NCBI GenBank assembly: GCA_030674155.1
Contig: CM060329.1
Location: forward strand, 17,824,635-17,864,634
DNA from: Stramonita haemastoma
Lineage: Eukaryota; Mollusca; Gastropoda; Neogastropoda; Muricidae
Reading direction: 5' to 3'
DNA: 40,000 nucleotides
The position numbers were made by a program, and so were the translations under genes. Below are positions 1 to 9,575 of this stretch, piece by piece (position 1 is the stretch's first letter; each line of letters opens with the position of its first letter). The notes under the pieces are model-generated. The model was not told the origin of the DNA, searched no databases, and was given only the letters and a program-made list of their open reading frames with translations.

Positions 1-472
1 AGTCTTCTTTTCTGTTTCCTGTCGAAAGTCTTTCTTTCTGTTTCCTGCAGAGAGTCTTTCTTTCTGTTTCCTGAAGAAAGTCTTTCTTTTTGTTTCCTGA
101 GTCTTTCTTTCTATTTCCTGCAGAAAGTCTTTCTTTCTGTTTCCTGCAGAAAGTCTTTCTTTCTGTTTCCTGCAGAAAGTCTTTCTTTGTTTCCTGTACG
201 AAGTCTGTCTTTCTGTTTCCTGCAGAAAGTCTTTCTTTCTGTTTCCTGCAGAAAGCCTTTCTTTGTTTCCTGAGTCTTTCTTTCTGTTTCCTGCAGAAAG
301 TCTTTCTTTCTGTTTCCTGAAGAAAGTCTTTCTTTTTGTTTCCTGAGTCTTTCTTTCTGTTTCCTGCAGAAAGTCTTTCTTTCTGTTTCCTGCAGAAAGT
401 CTTTCTTTGTTTCCTGCAGAAAGTCTTTCTTTGTTTCCTGTAGGAATTCTGTCTTTCTGTTTCCTGTAGGAA
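1..472. repeat. Minisatellite, 26-bp unit
   Basis: Tandem copies of a 26-bp unit of the type TTTCCTGCAGAAAGTCTTTC+TTTCTG, with some units shortened by 4-6 bp or carrying GTAGGAA or GAAGAAA variants. The array is cut by the window start. The small open reading frame through it is a by-product of the repeat. Confidence 0.9.
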
Positions 473-534
473 TAGTTTAGAGGACGCCTTCAATTCAATG
501 TCTGTTCACTCCCAGTAATATTAAAAGTTAGAGG

Positions 535-612
535 TTGTGTGTGTCACGGACATTTAGCATGCATTAAAGAACCCAGGGCAACAAAGGCTTGTCCCTGGCA
601 AAATTCAGAGGA
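535..612 (+). mobile_element. SINE family D fragment
   Basis: The block AAAGAACCCAGGGCAACAAA followed by GGCTTGTCCCTGGCAA matches (as reverse complement) part of the longer family D copy at 37411-37740. It lies directly before the 42-bp minisatellite. Confidence 0.6.
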
Positions 613-635
613 GGTATGTGACTCTCGTAGAGAAA

Positions 636-852
636 GAAATACATCTATAGACAGGTATATTTGTGAGCAGGTATTAAAGAATACATCTATAGACAGATAT
701 TTTTGTGTGCGGGTATTAAAGGATACATTTATAGACAGGTATTTTTGCATGCAGGTATTAAAGGATACATCTATAGACAGGTATTTTTGTGTGCAGGTAT
801 TAAAGGATACATCTATAGACAGGTATTTTTGTGTGCAGGTATTAAAGGATAC
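636..852. repeat. Minisatellite, 42-bp unit
   Basis: About five copies of a 42-bp unit beginning GTATTAAAGGATACATCTAT and ending TTTTTGTGTGCAG. 42 is a multiple of three, so all frames stay open and a 14-residue repeat appears in translation. No gene structure surrounds it. Confidence 0.9.
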
Positions 853-1053
853 TGCTGTTCAGGTGGCGACACACTCTCCCCGCTGAGAGCAGCGTAAATT
901 TTACACAGTCTGCCGTGTTTGAAAATGATATACAAATGTGTTTTTTTGTGTGTTTTTTTCTTTTCTGTTCACCATCCTCAACTTCTGTTGTAAAATAAAG
1001 CTTAATACATTTTACATATCATGAACAAGCTTTAAATATCTACTAGATCTAGT

Positions 1054-1486
<433 letters not shown>

Positions 1487-1700
1487 CCATGCGTGCGCGT
1501 GCGTGTATGTGTGTACGTGTAGGTGCGAGTGTGTGCATGCGTGCGTGCTTGCATGTATGTGTGCGCGCACGCGCGCTTGCACGCGCGTATGTACGTGCAC
1601 GCCTGCGTGTGTGTACATCTATACGTATGCGCGCGCGCGTGTATCATACATGCCTGTTTTGCGTGGAAACGTGCGTGTAGGCCTGCATACAAATGTACGT
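1487..1700. repeat. Alternating purine-pyrimidine tract (GTGC/GTAC/GCGC)
   Basis: About 210 bp of mostly alternating R-Y sequence (GTGCGCGC, ACGTGTAGG, CGCGCGCG). This composition favours left-handed Z-DNA. Confidence 0.75.
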
Positions 1701-1887
1701 GTGAATGTCAAGCCGCACCAATGATGTATGCGGTGCCGACAGGGCCCCACAAAAGACACGTGATCACCGTGGCGGGGGATGCAAATGGCACGGGCAATAA
1801 ACGCGGCAGGCCTCTGTGCCGGCGTCTGGCGGCCTGAGGACCTGACAATGGACCACCGCTGGGGCCTAGGCAGGGAGGAGCCCGACC

Positions 1888-1948
1888 CAGTCCGGCCCAG
1901 TACAGCACAGCACAGCACAGCTCAGCCCGGCCCGGTACGGTACAGGCG
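1888..1948. repeat. Degenerate pentanucleotide repeat
   Basis: Reads in five-base steps: AGTAC, AGCAC x3, AGCTC, AGCCC, GGCCC, GGTAC, GGTAC. It lies in a GC-rich island (about 1710-1960) that resembles nothing else in the window. No gene was recognised there. Confidence 0.6.
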
Positions 1949-2044
1949 TAGAGCGAGTTAGCAAGTTAGTATAGGGGAACTTGGTGGTTGGTTGGTTGCT
2001 GTCTGTTATAGGGGTTCTTGGTGATGTCGTGTGGTCTTTTTAAG

Positions 2045-2263
2045 TGGAGAGGAGAGGTGGGGGGGATGGGGGGGGAGAGATGGGGGAAGAAGAGGAGAGA
2101 GGGAGAGAGAGGGGAGAGAGAGGGGAGAGAGGGGGGAGAGAGGGGGGAGAGAGGAGGGAAGAGAGAGGGGGGAGGAAAAGAGAGAGAGAGAGGGGAGAAA
2201 GGGGGGAGAGAAAGGGGGAGAGAGAGGGGGAAGAGGAGAGAGAGAGGGGAAGAGAGAGAGAGA
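2045..2263. repeat. Purine tract (GA/GGGGA)n
   Basis: About 200 bp almost without pyrimidines on the plus strand, which could form a triplex. It runs directly into (AAGGC)n and the LINE-like tail. Confidence 0.95.
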
Positions 2264-2400
2264 CAAGGCAAGGCAAGGCAAGGCAAGGCAAGGCAAAATT
2301 CTTTTATTCGAGGATAATAGATAAGCACAATGTGCTTTTTTTACATCAGTCCCCGCCCCTTTCGGGATAACATCAAGATAAAAAGGACAGCTCTACTAAA
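2264..2400 (-). mobile_element. LINE-like 3' end with (GCCTT)n tail, copy 1
   Basis: On the minus strand: an AGGGGCGGGGACTGATGTAA block, AAGCAC...GTGCTTATCTATTATCC, AATAAAAGAATTTTGCC and then pentanucleotide GCCTT repeats. A second copy with the same order is at 6018-6160. No coding sequence is attached. A LINE 3' UTR is inferred from the AATAAA plus short-repeat tail. Confidence 0.6.
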
Positions 2401-2499
2401 CAAGAACAATTATAATGATCCAATTACCAAGAGCAAATCATACCAAGTATCAAACAACAGGTAAGAAATAAGACAGAGATACAATATTAAGGTAATGTG

Positions 2500-2605
2500 A
2501 TAAGAGAGAGAGAGAGAGAGAGAGGAGAGGAGAGGAGAGAGAGAGATGAGAGTAGAGGAGAGAGAGAGAGAGAGAGATGGGGGAGACGAAGAGAGAGAGA
2601 GAGTC
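2500..2605. repeat. (GA)n microsatellite, imperfect
   Basis: GA-rich purine tract with GAGGA and GATGAG interruptions. The following bases to about 2848 are G-rich (GGGGGTTTGTGGGGGTGGG) with no gene. Confidence 0.9.
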
Positions 2606-2848
2606 GTAGTCTTTCAGTTAGGTTGGGGGTGGGGGTTATCTATAAAAGATCGTGTGGGTGGAAGTTGAAGGAGAAGACAGGGGTAGGGGGTTTGTGGGGG
2701 TGGGAGTGGGTGGAGATGTAAGGGTTCCATCCGCATATACACGCATTAAGCAAGTGGGGGGACTCTTGTGTGTGTGTGTGTTATGGGATCGTTATCTGCG
2801 AAGTTTATGAATGTGAATGCTTTTTAAAAAATAGTCTTTGTGATTGCT

Positions 2849-2951
2849 ACTTGCTGCTGCTGCTACTGATGCTGTTGTTGTTGCTGTTGTTGTTGTCGGT
2901 GCTGTTGTTGTTGTTGTTGTTGTTGTTGTTGCTGTCGTTGCTGCTGCTAGT
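2849..2951. repeat. Trinucleotide (TTG/CTG)n repeat
   Basis: About 100 bp of CTG and TTG triplets with GTCGGTG interruptions, directly followed by (CA)n. Confidence 0.9.
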
Positions 2952-2953
2952 GG

Positions 2954-2954
<1 letters not shown>

Positions 2955-3031
<77 letters not shown>

Positions 3032-3045
3032 ACACACACACACAC
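2955..3045. repeat. (CA)n microsatellite
   Basis: About 91 bp of CA with two CCA interruptions. It is separated from a pure (CT)n run by about 48 bp. Confidence 0.97.
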
Positions 3046-3092
3046 CTCACAACAAGAAAAGACCAACTTTCCTTCAAACACTCTGAAACATC

Positions 3093-3093
<1 letters not shown>

Positions 3094-3186
<93 letters not shown>
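3094..3186. repeat. (CT)n microsatellite
   Basis: About 90 bp of pure CT, one of the longest perfect dinucleotide runs in the window. Confidence 0.97.
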
Positions 3187-3190
<4 letters not shown>

Positions 3191-3544
3191 CTCATTCTAT
3201 CACATCCACTCTGTCAGGAACGCTTTCACCCTAAAACACCAAACCTCTTTTTTTTTCTTCTTTTTTCTCTGTATTATTTACTTCTGAACAAACAGGCTTG
3301 GCTACAACCATAACAGAGCGACATGGGAACAAACTAGGCAGGTAGCAAGGGGGGAAAAGATATTTGATAACACACCAGTTATTGGATTTGTTCTTTTAAC
3401 TACATTTAACAGCGCCTGCCGCCAGACTTATCAACGCGGCCAAGATTTCCAGACTGAATTTACGATCGGGTCCATTAGCTTGTCAAATGGCTGCAGCAGG
3501 AACATTGCTATTGCTGCTGTGTGCAGTTTGCTTTACACAGAAAG
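3187..3544. other. Unique-looking spacer, nothing recognised
   Basis: No open reading frame of note, no repeat family in common with the rest of the window, no RNA gene seen. Confidence 0.6.
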
Positions 3545-3674
3545 AGTAAGAGAGAGTAGTGGGATAGGAGAGAGAGAGAGAGGGGTGATACGAGAGAGGG
3601 GGGGGGAGAGGGAGAGAGAGAGACAGACAGAGAGACGACAGGAGAGAGGAGAGAGAGAGAGAGAGAGAGGAGAG

Positions 3675-3720
<46 letters not shown>

Positions 3721-4075
3721 GAGAGAGAGAAGTGAGAGAGAGAGAGAGGAGAGAGGAGAAGAGAAGAGAGAGAGAGAAGAGAAGAGAGAAAGAGAGAGAA
3801 AGAGAAGAGAGAAGAGAGGAAGAAGAAGAAGAGAAGAAGAAGAAGAGGAGCAACAGACAAGAACAGACACGACAGAAAGCAGAAGCAGTAGAAGAGACAA
3901 AGAGAGAAGAAGAAAAAGAACAGAACAGAAGACAGACAGACAACTCAAAAACTAGAGATAGAAGACACAAGAGGGGACAGACAGACAGACAGATACAGAA
4001 ACTTGATGGAGAACAGAGAGAAGGAGACAGGGGCAGAAGGGGAGAGAGAGGGGGATGGGGAGGAGGAAGAGAGAT
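3545..4075. repeat. Long purine (GA/GAA)n tract
   Basis: About 530 bp dominated by GAGA, AGAAG and GACAGACA. The core at 3650-3850 is nearly pure purine. The 209-codon open frame across it is low-complexity Arg/Glu. Confidence 0.95.
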
Positions 4076-4131
4076 ACAGTATATATTTCAAAGAGAAGAA
4101 GCTATATAACATATGCTTTTCTCTGATCGAG

Positions 4132-4132
<1 letters not shown>

Positions 4133-4205
<73 letters not shown>
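4133..4205. repeat. (CA)n microsatellite
   Basis: Uninterrupted CA run of about 73 bp. Confidence 0.97.
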
Positions 4206-4209
<4 letters not shown>

Positions 4210-4264
4210 AGAGAGAGGGAGAGAAACAGACACACACAGAAACAGTGAGTCTACATGCTGGAAT

Positions 4265-4414
4265 GGTATCATCATCATCGTCGTCGTCGTCGTCATCATA
4301 ACCATCACCAACGTCATCGTCGTCGTCATCAACGTCACCATCATCGTCGTCGTCGTGGTTATGTCGTCGTCATCATCATCATCATCATCTCATCTCATCA
4401 TCATCATCATCATC

Positions 4415-4447
<33 letters not shown>

Positions 4448-4728
4448 CCACCACCACCACCCCCACACCACCACCACACCACACCACCACGACAAATATC
4501 GCCACCATTATCATCACTATCACCATCATCATCATTGTCATCATCACCATCACCACCATCACCATCGTCGTCGTCATCATCGTCATCATGATCATCACCA
4601 CCCCACCACCACCACCACCATCATCACCCCTATTACAATCATCATCATCATTATCACCATTATCGTCATCGTTATTACCATCATCATCATTACCATCATC
4701 ATCATCATCATTATCACCTTCATCCTCT
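4265..4728. repeat. Trinucleotide (CAT/CGT/CAC)n array
   Basis: About 460 bp built almost wholly from ATC, GTC and ACC triplets, in blocks (CGT-rich, then CAT-rich, then CAC-rich, then mixed). The phase shifts repeatedly, so the Ser/His/Ile-rich open frames are not proteins. Confidence 0.93.
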
Positions 4729-4992
4729 TGTTAGGAAGAAAAGATGAAGTTGTAGTTGCTCAAATTAGGTTTCCTCTTTGATCACTTTCTTTCCTTGTCT
4801 GAACGATGATTGAACCCACCCCCCCACCACCCCTATCCTCCAGCCCCCCCCCTCCTCCCTCACCCCTATCCCCTCCCCGCCATCTGTACACAGAGTGCGC
4901 GGACTCTGGCATTTATATACTAGGGAGATTAATGGTAATATGTTCGGCGACATTTGTTGATATTACGTTTTGTTAGTACTGAGTTTTTTAGG

Positions 4993-5308
<316 letters not shown>

Positions 5309-5416
5309 GTGTGTGTGGGAGGGGGGTCTGTCTGTTCATCTGATTTTGTCTGTCCGTGTTTCTTGCTAGGTGTCTATATCTATGTGTGTCTGTGTGTGTC
5401 TATGCGTTTGTGTAAG

Positions 5417-5492
5417 AGAATTTGAACTCGGACCTTTAAATTATTGCCAGGTCACAAAGCAACCCACCTAACCCACAGACTACGCTGCTCCT
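5417..5492 (-). mobile_element. Isolated tRNA-like SINE head
   Basis: The minus strand begins GGAGCAGCGTAGTCTGTGGG (A-box-like) and ends with a B-box-like GAGTTCAAATTC about 50 bases later, so the length and box spacing are tRNA-like. No SINE body is recognisable downstream; the sequence passes into GT-rich repeat. It is unlikely to be a working tRNA because arms do not pair well by eye. Confidence 0.4.
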
Positions 5493-5878
5493 ATTCTGAA
5501 CAAAAAAGAACCGAAAAAACCCTATCATAAGAGAATTGGGCTGGTGTACAGCAAGAACGAAGACGCCACTAAAACTCCCATCTGTCTATAGCTCATCAAG
5601 TGACTAATTATGATAGATAGTAGCAGCAACAGGAGCCGCTGCAGAGCAGAGAAATGTCTTTGATGTCATCGGTGTGTGTGGAGGAAGATCAAACGTCTTC
5701 TGATCAACACTGCTGCATGTTTCTGTGTTTCCCGGGCCTGGGTGACGCCAGAATGGTCCATAAAATGCAGTAAGGCCAGACATCATGGACATACAGTCTG
5801 CTATCGTAACGAAGAGCATTAGCAATGTCCGATCACAATCCTTTTCATCGAAGGGGAAATGATACGAGGATATTAGGA
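5493..5878. other. Spacer, nothing recognised
   Basis: Mixed sequence without an open frame that looks coding or a repeat seen elsewhere in the window. Confidence 0.5.
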
Positions 5879-5887
5879 GAAAGAGGA

Positions 5888-5948
<61 letters not shown>

Positions 5949-5957
5949 TGAAGAGAG

Positions 5958-6017
<60 letters not shown>
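5879..6017. repeat. (GA)n microsatellite
   Basis: GA tract with GAGGA and GATGAA interruptions. It joins directly to eight AAGGC pentamers, the same order as at 2045-2296. Confidence 0.97.
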
Positions 6018-6020
<3 letters not shown>

Positions 6021-6160
6021 AAGGCAAGGCAAGGCAAGGCAAGGCAAGGCAAGGCAAGGCAAAATTCTTTTATTCGAGGATAATAGATAAGCACTCATGT
6101 GCTTTTTTACATCCAGTCCCGCCCTTTTCAGGGAAACATCAAGATAAAAAGATACTAAAC
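6018..6160 (-). mobile_element. LINE-like 3' end with (GCCTT)n tail, copy 2
   Basis: On the minus strand: GAAAAGGGCGGGACTGGATG, TAAAAAAGCACATGAGTGCT, TATCTATTATCCTCGAATAA, then TTTTGCC and eight GCCTT units. It matches the copy at 2264-2400. Bases 6087-6120 are identical to 34 bases of the SINE A copy at 25017-25050. The AT-rich sequence to about 6420 may be more of the same element. Confidence 0.65.
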
Positions 6161-6436
6161 AGTAAAACTATATGCAGTACCAAACAACATAAAGGAATAA
6201 GGACATTATACATAATAAGATAATAAAAATGCACACTTTCAGAAGACGAAAATCAGAAGCCACAATAAAATGATTTTGATTATAAAAGAAAAGAGAAGCG
6301 TTAATAGATAAAGAGCAACCAAAGAAACATAATGAAATAAACAACTTAGCAACCAAGAAAAGTCCACCCAAAAATACTTAGCTACAACATTGTTACAACT
6401 CATAACAACAAAATGAACTCAGAAGGAACTAAAGAG

Positions 6437-6443
6437 AGAGAGG

Positions 6444-6493
<50 letters not shown>

Positions 6494-6498
6494 GAGAG

Positions 6499-6571
<73 letters not shown>

Positions 6572-6740
6572 AGAGAGAGAGAGAGAAATGCAAGCAAGAG
6601 AAAAAGATATACAGGAAGAAAAAGAGAAGAACCCCCCCCCCAAAAAAAAAAAAGAAGAAAAAAAGATAACAGGAAGGAAAGGAAAAGAAAAAAAGATACA
6701 GAGAAATAAGAAGAAAAAAAAAGAAAAAAAGGTCAAGAAT
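6437..6740. repeat. (GA)n microsatellite followed by A-rich purine tract
   Basis: GA to about 6597, then AAAGAAGAAA-type sequence with one C9A12 run. Low-complexity open frames only. Confidence 0.93.
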
Positions 6741-6846
6741 TTGTAGATTCCGTGTCAGCAGATTTTATACCAGGATATAAAATTAATCCAAAACCTGCTT
6801 CAATTCCAAGGAATCTTAAGAATTGATTATCATATTATCAGCATTG

Positions 6847-7206
6847 CATCGTTGTTGTTGATTGTAGTAGTGGTGGTGGTGGTGGTGGTGGTAGTAGTAG
6901 TAGCAGTAGCAGCAGCAGCAGCAACAGTAGTAGTAGTAGTAGTAGTAGTAGTGTAGTAGTAGTGTAGTAGTAGTATAGTAGTAGTAGTAGTAGTACCTCT
7001 TCTGTTGTTGTTCATAATTATATTACTGTCATCATTATTACCATTATCATCATTGTTGTTATTTTGATGATGATCCCGACGACGTGGACATCGACGACGA
7101 TGATAATGATGACGAAGACTACGACAGTCGTGCTGATGATGATCATGATGCTTATCATTGGCTATCGTTTCCTATCATCATAACCATCATTATCACCATC
7201 ATTTTC
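6847..7206. repeat. Degenerate trinucleotide array (GTT/GTA/GTG/GCA, then GAT/CAT)
   Basis: Blocks of GTTG, GTAGTA and GCAGCA to about 7000, then GATGAC-type and CATCAT-type triplets on opposite strands, so part of 7060-7205 could fold back. Confidence 0.85.
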
Positions 7207-7489
7207 ATACCTTAAGCACAGTAGCCTGCAAATGGTCAAGTCAGGTTGGGGTTTCTGGGAATTAACGCAGCGATAGAACCAAAAAAAATCGATAGATAAA
7301 TCAATTGATAAATGAAGGAATAAATGGATACATGAATAACATTTTTTTCGTTCCTTGGCTAGAGTTCCGAGGTGTGCCAATTGTGAGACTTTTGTGTATG
7401 CGACCGTTTTATTTTACCCATCATTGTACACAAAGAGAGAATCAAAGACACATCTCTATTACTGATAGAAGCAAATTTGCTCATAAATG
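7207..7489. other. Spacer, nothing recognised
   Basis: AT-rich sequence with short GATA/AATGAA runs. No supported gene. Confidence 0.5.
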
Positions 7490-7604
7490 AGAGTGTGCGT
7501 ATGTGCGTACGCGCGTGTGTGTGGAGGTGTGTGTGTGCGTGCGTGCGTGTACGTGCGTGCGTGCGTGTGTATTTGCGTGTGCGTGCGTGCGGTGCGTTGC
7601 GTGT

Positions 7605-7662
<58 letters not shown>
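7490..7662. repeat. (GT)n microsatellite with GTGC blocks
   Basis: GTGCGTGC-type sequence to about 7605, then pure GT to 7662. Confidence 0.95.
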
Positions 7663-7665
<3 letters not shown>

Positions 7666-7828
7666 CTTTTGTTCTTGTTTGTACTTTCATGCGATATCTA
7701 ATTTGTTTCTTGTTACCAAATTCTTTGATTTATTACATTTGATGTGTTTCTTTGATGAAAATAATCATGTTCTTACCAAATTAAATTTTCCAAGATTTTT
7801 TTGTCATTTCGTATCCTTGTCAAAATTT

Positions 7829-9066
7829 CATATGTAATATGTTTTCAGTTTTATGCATGTGTCAAATATGTTTTCAGTTTTATGCATGTGTTAGATGATT
7901 ATGTTTTCAGTTTTATGCATGTGTTAGATGATTATGTTTTCAGTTTTATGCATGTGTTAGATGATTATGTTTTCAGTTTTATGCATGTGTTAGATGATTA
8001 TGTTTTCAGTTTTATGCATGTGTTAGATGATTATGTTTTCAGTTTTATGCATGTGTCAAATAGGTTTCCAGTTTTATGCATGTGTTAGATAATTATGTTT
8101 CCAGTTTTATGCATGTGTTAGATGATTATGTTTTCAGTTTTATGCATGTGTTAGATGATTATGTTTTCAGTTTTATGCATGTGTTATATGATTATGTTTT
8201 CAGTTTTATGCATGTGTTAGATGATTATGTTTTCAGTTTTATGCATGTGTTAGATGATTATGTTTTCAGTTTTATGCATGTGTCAAATAGGTTTCCAGTT
8301 TTATGCATGTGTTAGATAATTATGTTTCCAGTTTTATGCATGTGTTAGATATTATGTTTTCAGTTTTATGCATGTGTTAGATAATTATGTTTCCAGTTTT
8401 ATGCATGTGTTAGATAATTATGTTTCCAGTTTTATGCATGCGTTAGATAATTATGTTTCCAGTTTTATGCATGTGTTAGATAATTATGTTTCCAGTTTTA
8501 TGCATGTGTTAGATGATTATGTTTCCAGTTTCATGCATGTGTTAGATGATTATGTTTCCAGTTTTGTGCATGTGTTAGATGATTATGTTTCCAGTTTTAT
8601 GCATGTGTTGGATATGTTTTCCGTTTTATGCATGTGTTGGATATATTTTCCGTTTTATGCATGTGTTGATATGTTTTCCGTTTTATGCATGTGTCAGATA
8701 TGTTTTCCGTTTTATGCATGTGTCAGATATGTTTTCCGTTTTATGCATGTGTTGGATATATTTTCCGTTTTATGCATGTGTTAGATATGGGGTTTTTCTA
8801 GTGCATACATGTGTTAGATATGTTTTCCGTTGCATGCATGTGTTATATATGCTTTCTGCTGCATGCTGTGTCGGATATGCTTTTTCCGTTGCATGCATGT
8901 GTGAGTTTCTTAAGTGCGGATATGTTTTTCCGTTCATGCATTTGTCAGATATGTTTTTTCTGTTGTATGCATGTGTCGGATATGTTTTTCCGTTGCATGT
9001 ATGTGTCGGATATGTTTTTCCGTTGCATGCATGTGTCGGATATGTTTTTCAGTTGATTTGTATGTG
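7829..9066. repeat. Minisatellite, 33-bp and 29-bp units with higher-order structure
   Basis: Unit GTGTTAGATGATTATGTTTT+CAGTTTTATGCAT (33 bp) dominates to about 8600. A 29-bp variant lacking four bases (GTGTCAAATATG...) starts at 7859, 8053 and 8280, giving super-periods of 194 (29+5x33) and 227 (29+6x33). From about 8600, 28-30 bp units with TTTTCCG take over and decay to about 9060. Because 29-bp units shift the frame, the open frames (MHVLDDYVFSF repeats) are not a conserved protein. Confidence 0.93.
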
Positions 9067-9229
9067 TCAAGATTCAATTTTCAGGATTTTATTGCTTTCA
9101 ACCCCTCTTGGGGCATGGAAGATTTCAGTAAATGAAATCAACGGTAACGTTATAATTTGCATAAACAAAAACGTTTACAACACTGCATGTGATAGAAATA
9201 AAAATGCAGTCAACCTTTCCAACAATGTC

Positions 9230-9575
9230 TTCTTTTTTATTATTATTATTCTTTTATATCGATGATAATGGAATATGCACTCATATGCTTTTTTTACATC
9301 CATTCCCGTGATTATGCAGTTTGTAAATCTTGTCATCTGTTCCCACCGGCACACGATGGCCTACTCTTACGAAAAGCGGAACAGGATTTAACGTGTGCGC
9401 AAGATGTTCTGCGTGCGTTCGCACACAGGGCCTCGGTTTATAGTCTCATCCGAAAGACTTTTGAGGGAGTGGAGTTAGCACGAATGTTAACTCCAGAGGA
9501 AAAATCCCCTCGAACGGGAATCGAACCCGGATCGTCAAATTCCAGCGCAATGTTCTGACCTGGCTATCCTGCCCC
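9230..9575 (-). mobile_element. SINE family A, near full length
   Basis: Minus strand: GGCAGGATAGCCAGG head with B-box GGGTTCGATTCCC, a pyrimidine block TTTTTCCTCTGGAGTTAAC, central domain TTTCGGATGAGACTATAAAC, the GTTAAATCCTGTTCCGCTTT block, GGAATGGATGTAA, GCATATGAGTGCATATTCC and an AATAAT tail. Confidence 0.9.

Noticed and set aside
539..886. 115-codon frame with a 14-residue repeat
   Set aside because: It consists of SINE D sequence and a 42-bp minisatellite; the opposite strand is equally open.
3480..4109. 209-codon Arg/Glu-rich open frame
   Set aside because: It is a translation of a GA purine tract. No domain, and other frames on both strands are open too.
7801..8784. Possible repeat protein with MHVLDDYVFSF units
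   Set aside because: 33 bp equals 11 codons, so frames stay open by chance. The 29-bp units shift the frame and stop codons follow; there is no start context or splice structure.
7829..9066. CRISPR-like array
   Set aside because: Units are contiguous with no unique spacers, and the genome is eukaryotic.
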